A DNA stretch of 64,000 nucleotides from Staphylococcus piscifermentans. GTDB lineage: Bacteria > Bacillota > Bacilli > Staphylococcales > Staphylococcaceae. The number at the start of each line of letters is the position of its first letter. Position 1 is the first letter of the stretch. Below, one piece after another: positions 17,557-25,993 of the stretch. Below the pieces are notes generated by a model, which saw only the letters and a program-made list of their open reading frames with translations, was not told the origin of the DNA and searched no databases. The stretch is taken from contig NZ_LT906447.1 of NCBI RefSeq assembly GCF_900186985.1, positions 682,001-746,000 of the forward strand. Reading direction: 5' to 3'. The translations under genes and the position numbers were made by a program.

Positions 17557-18327
17557 ATGGCATGGATGCAAGTGAATTATAATTCTGAGGTATTAGGCAA
17601 GGAGCAGCGTTTTATGGCGATGTTGCCGGAGGATGCCTCTCAGTTTGATACGAATGAAACGCCTAAACAGTTGCCGGTGTTGTTGTTATTGCATGGTTTA
17701 TCGAGTGATGAGACGTCGTATTTGAGGTTTACGAGTCTAGAACGTTATGCCAAGGATAATGGCATTGCGGTAATTATGCCGGCGGGTGACCACAGTGGTT
17801 ATGCGAATATGGCTTATGGGCATAGTTATTATGATTATGTGCTGGAAGTGTTTGATTATGCGCTGCAAATTCTGCCATTATCGAAACGTCGCGAAGATCA
17901 TTTTATCGCGGGGCACTCAATGGGCGGCTACGGTACAATCAAGTATGCGTTGACGCAAGGAGAACGTTTCAGTAAGGCGGCGCCGTTGTCTGCGGTGTTT
18001 GCACCTCAATTCTTAATGGAAATTGATTGGAATGATTTCTCTGGAAAAGCAATTTTAGGTGAAAAAGAAACTGCGACAGGAACAGAACTCGACCCTTATT
18101 ATTTGGTGGATAAGGCTCTGGATGAGGATAAAGCAATTCCAGAACTATTGATTATGTGTGGAACGGAAGATGATTTATATCAAGATAATTTAAACTTCAT
18201 TCAGTTCTTGGATGAAAAAAATATTCCGTATCAGTTTGTGGATGGTTCTGGTATACATGACTATGCGTATTGGGATAAAGCAATTAAATATGCCTTAGAG
18301 TGGTTTGCTGGCAATCCACATTCATAA
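17557..18327 (+). CDS. FphF/EstA-like serine esterase
   Basis: A 256-residue cytoplasmic alpha/beta-hydrolase of the esterase D/tributyrin esterase family. Seen: LLHGLSSDETSYLRF near residue 48, the nucleophile elbow GHSMGGYGTIK with its Ser near 121, and an acidic/His pair near the C-terminus (CGTEDDLY, GIHDYAYW). It resembles S. aureus FphF, a short-acyl-chain esterase. Ribosome site AGAGGAG. Located 21 bp after opuCD, so co-transcription is likely even though a metabolic link with osmolyte uptake is not obvious. Confidence 0.85.
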   Translation: MAWMQVNYNSEVLGKEQRFMAMLPEDASQFDTNETPKQLPVLLLLHGLSSDETSYLRFTSLERYAKDNGIAVIMPAGDHSGYANMAYGHSYYDYVLEVFDYALQILPLSKRREDHFIAGHSMGGYGTIKYALTQGERFSKAAPLSAVFAPQFLMEIDWNDFSGKAILGEKETATGTELDPYYLVDKALDEDKAIPELLIMCGTEDDLYQDNLNFIQFLDEKNIPYQFVDGSGIHDYAYWDKAIKYALEWFAGNPHS

Positions 18328-18334
18328 TATAGAC

Positions 18335-18369
18335 ACTGTCATGAATTAAATTTCATGGCAGTTTTTTTA
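18335..18369 (+). terminator. Terminator of opuC-esterase unit
   Basis: Arms actgtcatgaa/tttcatggcagt followed by seven T. Confidence 0.85.
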
Positions 18370-18372
18370 TGC

Positions 18373-18415
18373 AAAAAAAGACAAGATGAATTAATGGAAA
18401 TTGCATCTTGTCTTT
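18373..18415 (-). terminator. Terminator of the tetR operon
   Basis: Arms agacaagatg/catcttgtct; on the minus strand a run of T follows (complement of gcaaaaaaag). It touches the tetR stop codon. Confidence 0.8.
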
Positions 18416-18965
18416 AATAAGATTCGTCTGGAATGAAAGAACGAATCACTGTTTTTAACATGTCATGAATATATTGGTCGGTGAGGGTTTCTGGTTTAAT
18501 CAAGATGTTGAAATAGATAGGGGAGAATATTAAATCGATAAAGATATCTTGTTGATCTTCTGGAATGCGTTGGCTGGCGATGTCTCTTAATACCTGACGA
18601 TAGGCATTGAAATAATCTTCCATAAAATGATTACGCAAGCTATTTTCTTCGTTTGTTAATAATATCTGAATGACTGCTTTACCGAGCGGACGGGTATAAA
18701 TACGTGTCATTTTCAGCAGCATGGCATACAAATCATTGAAAAATTCTCCTTTAACCTCTGATATACCATGTACTTCATTTAAAAACATATCAATAATCAT
18801 AGTGTCTTTATCTTTCCAACGACGGTAAATCGTTGCTTTGGAAATTTGTGTGTTTTCTGCGAGTTCATCGATGGTAATAGCTGAGTAAGGTTGTTGTTCT
18901 AACAATTGTCCTAACTCTTTGTAAATACGTAAATTGATTTTAGGATCTTTCGGTCTTCCCGCCAT
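18414..18965 (-). CDS. TetR family transcriptional regulator
   Basis: A 183-residue repressor-type protein. The N-terminal helix-turn-helix is at about 21-50 (YSAITIDELAENTQISKATI, then YRRWKDKDTMI); the C-terminal half is a ligand/dimerisation domain without recognisable signature. It is the last gene of a three-gene minus-strand unit behind two small DUF3147 membrane proteins, with 1 bp between its start and the preceding stop. A near-palindromic site at 19741-19758 ahead of the first gene is the likely operator, giving autoregulation. Confidence 0.85.
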   Translation of the reverse strand: MAGRPKDPKINLRIYKELGQLLEQQPYSAITIDELAENTQISKATIYRRWKDKDTMIIDMFLNEVHGISEVKGEFFNDLYAMLLKMTRIYTRPLGKAVIQILLTNEENSLRNHFMEDYFNAYRQVLRDIASQRIPEDQQDIFIDLIFSPIYFNILIKPETLTDQYIHDMLKTVIRSFIPDESY

Positions 18966-18966
18966 A

Positions 18967-19329
18967 TTAATGACCTCTTTTCAGATGCGCAATTTTTTCT
19001 ACAATTTCAAAGATAATAATAGCACTGATGAACCAAACGACAACGCCTACAAGGATACTTAAAATCCAATCATTGGTCCAAACCAGCATCAACCAAGTGG
19101 CTAAGATATTGAAGAGTACACCAGTCATACCGAAGACAGCACCGCTGCTGACGTGCGATGCCACTTTATCGCCGTATTGTACGCCTGCCATAATGAGAGA
19201 GATTAGAAATACTGCTGGGAATACTGCAAAGATTCCGCCGAATTCTTTCCATGGAATTAAGACAGACACAATGTAACTTAATGCGACTGACGTACCGCCT
19301 GCAAGAAATTTTACAAACAACATTTTCAT
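18967..19329 (-). CDS. DUF3147 small membrane protein (second of pair)
   Basis: A 120-residue protein with four predicted membrane helices and the pattern AGGTSVALSYIVS, then GGIFAVFPAVFLISL, which matches its upstream neighbour (GGLAVALATVIAS, GGIFSTFPAVYLAAL). ATG 19329 is preceded by TTGGAGG; an apparent earlier TTG at 19347 overlaps that ribosome site. Pairs of such proteins probably form hetero-oligomers; function is unknown and transport is inference. Confidence 0.75.
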   Translation of the reverse strand: MKMLFVKFLAGGTSVALSYIVSVLIPWKEFGGIFAVFPAVFLISLIMAGVQYGDKVASHVSSGAVFGMTGVLFNILATWLMLVWTNDWILSILVGVVVWFISAIIIFEIVEKIAHLKRGH

Positions 19330-19347
19330 TTTAATTATAACCTCCAA

Positions 19348-19707
19348 TTAAATATGTTTAAGTGCCAAAATAATGCAAGATAAGATAAACCAACTGACTA
19401 CTGAGAAGACAGCGCCACGTCTAAATCCGATTCTGCGAACTGCATAAGCTGTTATAGCCACACTAAGAATACAGCCGATAATGCCGATGACAGCACCTGA
19501 ACTAAGATGGATAGATTGTTGAACTAGATTTTGACCGCGAAAATCTACAGCAAGTGTGACTAAGGCTGCTAAGTACACTGCGGGGAAGGTAGAAAAGATA
19601 CCACCCAATTTACCTCCGAGTTTAGAAGCAATGACAGTTGCTAAAGCGACTGCTAACCCGCCGAAGACAAAACGAATGGCTAAACTTGCAAAAGAAATGC
19701 CAAACAT
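19348..19707 (-). CDS. DUF3147 small membrane protein (first of pair)
   Basis: A 119-residue, four-helix membrane protein, paralogous to the next gene. A basic loop RRIGFRRGA separates the last two helices. First gene of the tetR-linked unit; the operator-like palindrome is 34 bp upstream of its start. The tandem-paralogue layout next to a TetR regulator is reminiscent of small paired efflux proteins, but the sequences are not SMR family. Confidence 0.75.
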   Translation of the reverse strand: MFGISFASLAIRFVFGGLAVALATVIASKLGGKLGGIFSTFPAVYLAALVTLAVDFRGQNLVQQSIHLSSGAVIGIIGCILSVAITAYAVRRIGFRRGAVFSVVSWFILSCIILALKHI

Positions 19708-19740
19708 AATTGATTATCATCCCAATCTTTAATAATTTAT

Positions 19741-19758
19741 AAACGAAACGTATCGTTT
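19741..19758. promoter_or_regulatory. Operator-like palindrome of the TetR unit
   Basis: AAACGAAACGTATCGTTT is an 18-bp palindrome with a single mismatched pair. It sits 34 bp upstream of the first DUF3147 gene, where a repressor would block transcription. Assignment to the TetR protein encoded at 18414-18965 is inference from position. Confidence 0.6.
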
Positions 19759-19839
19759 ACTATTAGTGTAATACCACATTATCAGAATGTAAACAGCTTT
19801 AACTTAAATAATAAGAGAAATTAAAAAATTATTTAAAAT

Positions 19840-19879
19840 AAAACGCTTTCATTAAAAACATACTAAATTAAAGCGTTTT
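19840..19879. terminator. Inverted repeat, possible terminator
   Basis: Perfect arms aaaacgcttt/aaagcgtttt around a 20-nt loop. A T-rich stretch follows on the plus strand (about 19886-19892). No plus-strand gene lies upstream, so its role is unclear. Confidence 0.4.
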
Positions 19880-19895
19880 CTTACCTTTTTTTCAC

Positions 19896-19978
19896 GTAAA
19901 AAAGCTGAGACAAAATAATGTCTCAGCTCATTGTCAGAACGACGAAATAATTTGAACCTATATTATTTCGTCGTTCTG
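19896..19978 (-). terminator. Double hairpin terminator of lrgAB
   Basis: Reading along the minus strand: first a 16-bp stem cagaacgacgaaataa/ttatttcgtcgttctg (19935-19978), then agctgagaca/tgtctcagct (19903-19928) followed by a T run. Confidence 0.8.
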
Positions 19979-19988
19979 CTCCCTCAAA

Positions 19989-20690
19989 TTAAAGTAATGC
20001 GCCAGCTAGGAATGGTACTATGGCTACTACGATTACTCCTACAAGTACGACTGCAATGCTGGCCATTGAAGCTTCAGTTTCACCGAGTTCGGTAGCCGCT
20101 GATACGCCGAGTGTGTGCCCGCTTGTGCCCAGTGCGAGTCCTCGTGCAATCGGATTGTCGATATGGAAGAATTTCAATAGTTTGTTACCTAGTGCGTAAA
20201 TGATAACTGCATTCAAGATAACTGCGAGTGAAGTGAGTTCTTTGACACCGCCGATGCCATCAGATACTGGCAATGCAATCGCTGTAGTAGCAGCTTGCGG
20301 TAACATGGATGCGATAACATTACCGCCGAACATAAAGAGTTTAGATACAGCAAAGATACCGAAGAGTGCTACGACAGTACCTAAAGCAATACCGCCGAAG
20401 ATTTTCGCCCAGTATTTTTTTAAGACGTCACGTTTTTTATATAACGGAATGGCGAAACAGATTGTTGCAGGTTCTAAGAAGAAGTTGATGATATCACCGC
20501 CGATTTTATAGTTTGCGTAGCTGATCCCTGTTATTTTCAAGAAGACAATACCGAAGACCATACTGACGAATAAAGGAGCCAGCAGGAAGAAGCCATTTGT
20601 TTTCTTGAAGAAATAAGTGGCAATCAAGAATGGAATCACAGATAATAAGATACCGAAATAAGGTGTATTAATGCCTAAATGTTCAATCAT
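19989..20690 (-). CDS. lrgB: Antiholin-like protein LrgB
   Basis: A 233-residue LrgB/CidB family membrane protein with several helices. The conserved block [20 protein letters not shown] (about 70-89), [14 protein letters not shown], and [20 protein letters not shown] are family signatures. Works with LrgA in controlling murein hydrolase activity and, in current models, overflow metabolite (pyruvate) transport. It overlaps lrgA by 4 nt, so the two are translationally coupled. Confidence 0.93.
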   Translation of the reverse strand: MIEHLGINTPYFGILLSVIPFLIATYFFKKTNGFFLLAPLFVSMVFGIVFLKITGISYANYKIGGDIINFFLEPATICFAIPLYKKRDVLKKYWAKIFGGIALGTVVALFGIFAVSKLFMFGGNVIASMLPQAATTAIALPVSDGIGGVKELTSLAVILNAVIIYALGNKLLKFFHIDNPIARGLALGTSGHTLGVSAATELGETEASMASIAVVLVGVIVVAIVPFLAGALL

Positions 20691-21148
20691 ACATGTTCCT
20701 CCGCTACTTTGTTGTGACGTTTAGTTGTACCTTTAGTAGATTTATGCGCAAATGGCAACCCTTTGACCAATATTTGCGAAACAAAACCAGTACATAATAA
20801 TAGTAAAATTGTAGAAATAATGATTAATAAAATAATTAAAATTGGACTTTTACTTAAAATGCCGAGTGAATTAATAACTGAAATTCCTGCTGGCACGAAT
20901 AAGAAACTGATATTATTCGTTAATGCACTGCCGACACCCTCAACTTCGCCGAGTTTGATAATTCCAGTGGATAATGCAATAAACATCAGTACTAACCCGA
21001 TAACTGATGCAGGCATCGGGATAGGAATGAAACTTTCAATTATTTTAGAAATTAATAGTATAATCCCGATAACCAACACTTGATGCAAGAATGAATAGGT
21101 TTTTGACGCTTTGCCCACATTTTTTGCGCTTGTTTTGACCTTTTCCAT
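20687..21148 (-). CDS. lrgA: Antiholin-like protein LrgA
   Basis: A 153-residue LrgA/CidA family protein with four membrane helices ([20 protein letters not shown] is the signature) and a basic C-tail. The ribosome site GGAGG lies 10 nt before the ATG. First gene of lrgAB. The activating LytSR genes lie directly upstream on the same strand, as in other staphylococci. Confidence 0.92.
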   Translation of the reverse strand: MEKVKTSAKNVGKASKTYSFLHQVLVIGIILLISKIIESFIPIPMPASVIGLVLMFIALSTGIIKLGEVEGVGSALTNNISFLFVPAGISVINSLGILSKSPILIILLIIISTILLLLCTGFVSQILVKGLPFAHKSTKGTTKRHNKVAEEHV

Positions 21149-21342
21149 AGCATTACTGCCTCCGTTCGTTTCTTTATCTTGATTAAATTGTACGACCGAA
21201 ATAGGTTTTTGTGGGCGTTTTCAAGGTGAAATGCGAGAATCAGTATGCGAGTTGCATCATTCACAAGATGAGTTTCATACAGTATAGATGAAAGGTAATA
21301 TCGAGAGAATAAGCTGCACAAATTAGAGGGTGAAATATGAAA

Positions 21343-21375
21343 ATACCCCCTTCGCTGTTTTCAGCTAAAAGGGAG
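21343..21375 (-). terminator. Hairpin after lytR
   Basis: On the minus strand CCCTTTtAGCTGaaaaCAGCgAAGGG followed by a weakly T-rich tract. It may allow partial read-through towards lrgA. Confidence 0.6.
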
Positions 21376-21384
21376 TTAGGAGGC

Positions 21385-22185
21385 TTATATTAAACCGATT
21401 GCAGCTTTGAAAGGTTTCATATAAGAACGGCTGACTTGCACTTTCAGACCGCCAGTCAAGGTAACTTGATACGTATAATTGAACCAATGTTCTATTGTTT
21501 CAATGTGTGCTTGATTGATAATCGTAGAACGGTGGATACGTAAAAATTGCGTCGGATTCAAACGTTTCGCAAAGGTGTTTAAAGGTTCTGTGGTTTCATA
21601 ATCTCGACTCAAGGTGTGCAAGGTCGTTTTACCGTTATTGACGGAAAGCGCAATAATGTCTCTTTGATTTAAGACATAAATGCGTTCGTCTACTTCAATC
21701 GGCAGAACTGACGGCTGCTTGATAGGAACGTCGGAAGTTCGGTCAGAGTGGTGCCTCACGGGTTCGCCGACTTTTTCTGAGGCAGACTGCTCTTCAGCGT
21801 TTTCTTTTCCAGGAACTGAAGCGGTATTTAATTTGGCTGCGACACGTTCGACTGCTTGATCAATGCGGCTTTGTTCAAAGGGTTTCAGGATGTAATCTGT
21901 AGCATCGAGTTCGAAGGCTTTGACCGCAAAGTTGTCGTGGGCTGTCGCAAAGATGATGTAGGGTGCTTGTTTCATTTTTTGAATTTTCTCGGCTAAGTCT
22001 AAACCGCTTTCGTTCATTAGATTAATGTCTAGAAAAATAACATCGTAAGTTTCGTATAATAATTTTTCGAGTGTTTCGGCGATGGTTTCTGCCTCGTCTA
22101 TCGTTTCAAAATGACCATTTTGAGTGAGCAAGTAATTTAATTCATTACGTGCTAAGGGTTCGTCGTCAACGATGAGTGTGTTCAA
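21385..22185 (-). CDS. lytR: Response regulator LytR (LytTR type)
   Basis: A 266-residue regulator. Receiver domain with acidic pocket VDDEP and phospho-acceptor in DVIFLDINL, a roughly 40-residue charged linker, and a C-terminal LytTR DNA-binding domain (about 165-266: [20 protein letters not shown]). The start is TTG at 22185, 9 nt after GGAGGT, and it overlaps the lytS stop by 4 nt. The cognate kinase is LytS; the known target is lrgAB. Confidence 0.92.
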   Translation of the reverse strand: MNTLIVDDEPLARNELNYLLTQNGHFETIDEAETIAETLEKLLYETYDVIFLDINLMNESGLDLAEKIQKMKQAPYIIFATAHDNFAVKAFELDATDYILKPFEQSRIDQAVERVAAKLNTASVPGKENAEEQSASEKVGEPVRHHSDRTSDVPIKQPSVLPIEVDERIYVLNQRDIIALSVNNGKTTLHTLSRDYETTEPLNTFAKRLNPTQFLRIHRSTIINQAHIETIEHWFNYTYQVTLTGGLKVQVSRSYMKPFKAAIGLI

Positions 22186-23948
22186 TTTCTCTCTACCTCC
22201 TTGTTGTCGGATCGGAATGGAATATGGCAGCTGACAGTAGTGCCGTGTGTATCTGAATCGATATGCAGCAGTGCACTGGTATCGAACAGTCCAGAGAGAC
22301 GCAGATTCAAGTTTTCTAGCGCGCTGCCTGTTCCACCAGTATCAGAGTGTACGATAGCTTTGCCGATATAGGGCAGTTTATCTTCAGGGATGCCGATACC
22401 GTTATCTTGGACTTCTAAGTAAAGCTGGTCGTCTTCACCGCGTACAGTGACGTGTACGACGTTATTATTACGCCGATTCTTGAAAGCATGTCTGATCGCA
22501 TTCTCTACTAGCACTTGAATGATGAATGGCGGCAGCAAAGCGTTGCGGCAAGCCGGATCAATATCGAAGGAAACATTGAAACGATCTGGGAACCGTGCTT
22601 GTTCTAGGGATAAGTAGGCTTCTACTTGCTGCAATTCTTTATCTAAGGTAATCGTGTTGTTGCGTGCCCCTTGTAAATTGGAGCGGAAGAATTGGCTGAG
22701 TTGCAAGAGTAGTTTGCGTGCTTTCTCGCTGTCTATACGCACCATGGCTGAAATTGTGTTAATAGCGTTGAAGAAGAAGTGAGGATTTACTTGAGCTTGT
22801 AAAGATTTGATTTCTGCATCTTTCAATAATTTGCTTTGTGCTTCAGCTTGTCCCAATTCTAACTGACTGGAAAAAATATTCGCAAGTCCCGTAGCGAGCT
22901 GCTTTTCAACAAAAGTGAGACGATGGGCATCCGTAAAATATAATTTGAGCGTACCAACCACTTTGTCTCGAATATGCAATGGAATAACGATGGCAGCTTC
23001 TAAGGGGCAATTCGGATGGTGACAGCCGATTTCATGTTTTGAATGCGCTTCTTTTATTTGCCCGGTTAAAATAACTTCTTTAGAAAGTTCAGTAATGATT
23101 TCTTTTTGCGGGACGTGATGATCGCTGCCAGAACCGACATGCGCTAAAATATCGTGGCGGTTAGTAATCGCGACTGCAGAAACACGCATCAACTCTTTGA
23201 TAATATGTGCTGCTTTATTGGCTGAAGCTTCATTTAACCCTTCGCGAAAATAAGGCAAGGTTTCATTAGCAATTTGCAGCACATCGTGTGTTTGGACGCC
23301 ACGTGTCTGTTCTTCTTGCTTCAAAGTTGAAATGATAATCGACAAGAAGATTGCTGTTCCGATACTGTTGATTAAAATCATCGGCAAGGCAATAAAGCTG
23401 ACGAGTGACCATGCATGACCGCCATGTTCTGCAAATATCAAGATACAAAGCATCTGAATAATTTCTAAAGAAGCGCCGACTAGTGCTCCAAGTAAAATAG
23501 GCGGATAGCGCCGAGCTCTTAAATAATATCGGCCGACGTAACCGGAAACTAAAGCAATCAGTATAGAAGAAATGAAATAGGTAAAGGCGTTAGCGCCACC
23601 GATATAAAAGCGATAAATACCGGAAATGAGTCCTACTACTAATGCGACTGCTGGGCCTCCCACAAGTCCAGACACACCAATTGTTAACACACGTGTATTT
23701 GCCAGTGAAGTGTCAGGCGCTAAATGTGTATAGAGTTGTCCTGAGAGGATGTGCGAATCACGAATGACTACACCGGTTACATTGGAAAGCAGTGCGAAAA
23801 TAACAAACATCAGTGTCAGTTGCCACTTTGCTCGCCAAGTTTCACGGTGCTGCATTAAATTTTTAAAATATTTGAAGTTCATTAAAATATAGGCAAGAAC
23901 GATAATTAAACCGACACGTTCTAAGAGTAAAATAAATAAATTGAGCAA
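22182..23948 (-). CDS. lytS: Sensor histidine kinase LytS
   Basis: A 588-residue membrane kinase. Six or so N-terminal helices form a 5TM-LytS domain (about 1-205, with [20 protein letters not shown]), then a GAF domain, and a HisKA_7TM/HATPase core with phospho-acceptor His in [20 protein letters not shown] and nucleotide motifs [10 protein letters not shown] and DNGIGI. I chose TTG 23948 (5 nt after AAGGTGA), giving [14 protein letters not shown], which lines up with S. aureus LytS; the GTG at 23957 is inside the ribosome site. It senses membrane-potential changes in relatives. Confidence 0.9.
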   Translation of the reverse strand: MLNLFILLLERVGLIIVLAYILMNFKYFKNLMQHRETWRAKWQLTLMFVIFALLSNVTGVVIRDSHILSGQLYTHLAPDTSLANTRVLTIGVSGLVGGPAVALVVGLISGIYRFYIGGANAFTYFISSILIALVSGYVGRYYLRARRYPPILLGALVGASLEIIQMLCILIFAEHGGHAWSLVSFIALPMILINSIGTAIFLSIIISTLKQEEQTRGVQTHDVLQIANETLPYFREGLNEASANKAAHIIKELMRVSAVAITNRHDILAHVGSGSDHHVPQKEIITELSKEVILTGQIKEAHSKHEIGCHHPNCPLEAAIVIPLHIRDKVVGTLKLYFTDAHRLTFVEKQLATGLANIFSSQLELGQAEAQSKLLKDAEIKSLQAQVNPHFFFNAINTISAMVRIDSEKARKLLLQLSQFFRSNLQGARNNTITLDKELQQVEAYLSLEQARFPDRFNVSFDIDPACRNALLPPFIIQVLVENAIRHAFKNRRNNNVVHVTVRGEDDQLYLEVQDNGIGIPEDKLPYIGKAIVHSDTGGTGSALENLNLRLSGLFDTSALLHIDSDTHGTTVSCHIPFRSDNKEVERN

Positions 23949-24192
23949 AGGAATCACCTTATTTATGAGAATTTTATGACAATTTATATATAAATGAAAA
24001 TTGTTTATACTAAATATGTAATATGTTACGAATAAATAGATTAGCTATTAGGTATTTATAGAAATTCGCTTGAAATTGGTGTAAGATACTTCATATATTG
24101 AAAATGATAGGTTTAGTTTATATTGCAACTTAATGATAAGCTAAATCGCTATTTTTTTCAGTTTTTTTGCAGGGGTATAGGAGGAATTTAAT

Positions 24193-25587
24193 ATGACAAC
24201 AACCAGATCTTACAGAGGAGACAACAAATTGTTGTTAGGCATTATTCTTGGTGTGATTACATTCTGGCTGTTTGCGCAATCGGTTTTGAATGTAGTGCCG
24301 ACATTGCAAGAATCCTTTCGTACAAATGCAGGAATCATTAATACAGCGGTAAGTTTGACTGCTTTATTCTCCGGTTTATTTGTTGTGGGTGCCGGAAGTA
24401 TTGCAGATAAAGTAGGACGCGTAAAAATTACGTATATCGGTTTAATTCTCAGTGTTGTGGGATCATTGTTAATTATTATAACTAATATACCAGCGTTTTT
24501 AATTATCGGCCGTATTATTCAAGGTTTTTCTGCAGCATGTATTATGCCTGCTACACTCGCCATTGTAAATGAATATTACATTGGCAAGGATAGACAGCGT
24601 GCCCTTAGTTATTGGTCTATCGGTTCATGGGGCGGATCAGGTATCTGTTCTTACTTCGGTGGATTAATGTCAACGTTTGTAGGGTGGCGTTGGATATTCA
24701 TTATTTCAATCATTGTTGCATTGCTTGCAATGTGGTTGATGCGTAAAACTCCAGAAACAAAAGCTGATGCGGGCAGTGACGTACAACGCGGTAAACTAGA
24801 CGTTGTAGGTTTAATCGTGTTAGCTATCATGATGTTAAGCTTAAATGTGATTATCACACAATCATCAAACTACGGCTTTCTATCGCCGCTTATTTTAAGT
24901 TTAATTGTTGTGTTCATTGTTTCGATTATCTTCTTTGCTTTCTATGAACAACGACTTAAAAATCCTTTGATTGATTTTAGATTATTTAAACATAAAGCTT
25001 ATTCTGGAGCTGTATTATCCAATTTCGCATTAAATGCGGTAGCCGGAACATTAATTGTTGCTAATACTTATTTCCAACAAGGATTAGGATTTACATCAAA
25101 TCAATCTGGTATGATGAGTATTACTTACTTAGTGACCGTGTTGGTAATGATTCGTATTGGTGAAAAAGTAATGCAAAAACTAGGTGCAAAACGTCCGATG
25201 ATGTTTGGTGCTTTATTAAATGCAGTTGGGATGCTGCTGATTGCACTTACTTTCTTGCCGACACCGATTTATGTAGTCAGCAGTGTGCTCGGATATTTAT
25301 TATTCGGACTCGGTCTAGGTATGTATGCGACACCATCTACTGATACAGCAGTTTCTTCTGCGCCCGACAATAAAGTTGGAGCTGCTTCAGGTATCTATAA
25401 GATGGCCTCTTCATTAGGGAATGCTTTTGGTATCGCTATTTCTGGTACGATTTATGCTGTTGTGTCACACCACTTCAACTTAGCGGCAGGGGCAATGGCA
25501 GGAATCGGATTCAATATACTATTAGGTATCTTTGCATTCCTAGCAGTATGGGTACTCGTTCCGAAATCTACTGGAGAAACTTATTAA
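24193..25587 (+). CDS. MFS multidrug efflux protein, SdrM/EmrB-like
   Basis: A 464-residue, 14-helix DHA2-type exporter. Motif A GSIADKVGRVKITYIG at about 68-83 and a PATLAIVNEYY segment are typical of QacA/SdrM relatives. GAATTT-preceded ATG with AGGAGG ribosome site. Single gene between the lytS promoter region and a strong terminator. The closest named relative I recall is staphylococcal SdrM (dye, acriflavine and norfloxacin efflux); the substrate here is inferred. Confidence 0.8.
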   Translation: MTTTRSYRGDNKLLLGIILGVITFWLFAQSVLNVVPTLQESFRTNAGIINTAVSLTALFSGLFVVGAGSIADKVGRVKITYIGLILSVVGSLLIIITNIPAFLIIGRIIQGFSAACIMPATLAIVNEYYIGKDRQRALSYWSIGSWGGSGICSYFGGLMSTFVGWRWIFIISIIVALLAMWLMRKTPETKADAGSDVQRGKLDVVGLIVLAIMMLSLNVIITQSSNYGFLSPLILSLIVVFIVSIIFFAFYEQRLKNPLIDFRLFKHKAYSGAVLSNFALNAVAGTLIVANTYFQQGLGFTSNQSGMMSITYLVTVLVMIRIGEKVMQKLGAKRPMMFGALLNAVGMLLIALTFLPTPIYVVSSVLGYLLFGLGLGMYATPSTDTAVSSAPDNKVGAASGIYKMASSLGNAFGIAISGTIYAVVSHHFNLAAGAMAGIGFNILLGIFAFLAVWVLVPKSTGETY

Positions 25588-25643
25588 AAAGAAAGACTAA
25601 ATATTGCCGCCACGCATTTGTATGGTAAATATGATTCTTGAAA

Positions 25644-25712
25644 GACGGAAACATGCTCGGTGTTGCAGTTAATGAGGGAACTGCAGCATCGGGGGATGGT
25701 TCCGTTTTTTTG
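25644..25712 (+). terminator. Terminator of the SdrM-like gene
   Basis: Large branched hairpin: outer arms acggaaacat/atggttccgt, inner arms gttgcagtt/aactgcagc, followed by seven T. Confidence 0.8.
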
Positions 25713-25765
25713 TTAGGTAAAAGTAAGAAAAGGGTAATGCAGAAAGAATAAGAGGAGAGGATACT

Positions 25766-25936
25766 ATGGATACGTTATCGTTTATCTTAGCATTGATTGT
25801 TTTAGCTGCTTTAATCATAGGTGTGCGAGATATTGTACAAAATAAAATTTCTCACAAAACACACAAGACGTTATATAGTGCCATTATTATCATGATTATT
25901 TTAGTATTTGTATTATTCATGGATTTATTAGACTAA
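25766..25936 (+). CDS. 56-aa membrane protein
   Basis: Small frame beginning MDTLSFILALIVLAALIIG, with two hydrophobic helices (about 4-20 and 37-53) separated by a basic loop (RDIVQNKISHKTHKT) and ending FMDLLD. The ribosome site AGGAGAGG is optimally placed 6 nt before the ATG, and a terminator follows the stop by a few bases, so it is a well-bounded gene. No family recognised. Confidence 0.7.
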   Translation: MDTLSFILALIVLAALIIGVRDIVQNKISHKTHKTLYSAIIIMIILVFVLFMDLLD

Positions 25937-25943
25937 AAATGAT

Positions 25944-25983
25944 CAGGAGCTGCGACAACCTTATGTCACAGCTCCTGTTTTTA
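25944..25983. terminator. Bidirectional terminator
   Basis: Arms aggagctg-gaca/tgtcacagctcct with T runs on both strands; it serves the 56-aa gene and the convergent serine hydrolase gene. Confidence 0.8.
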
Positions 25984-25993
25984 GTAGTGGCTA

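Larger units (their letters stand above)
19708..19988. other. Intergenic: operator and stacked hairpins
   Basis: Between lrgB and the DUF3147 unit, both on the minus strand. It contains the TetR-type palindrome and three hairpins (19840-19879, 19896-19928, 19935-19978). No gene. Confidence 0.6.

Noticed and set aside
23949..23957. GTG start for lytS
   Set aside because: The GTG lies inside the AAGGTGA ribosome site; the TTG nine bases later gives the N-terminus found in S. aureus LytS.
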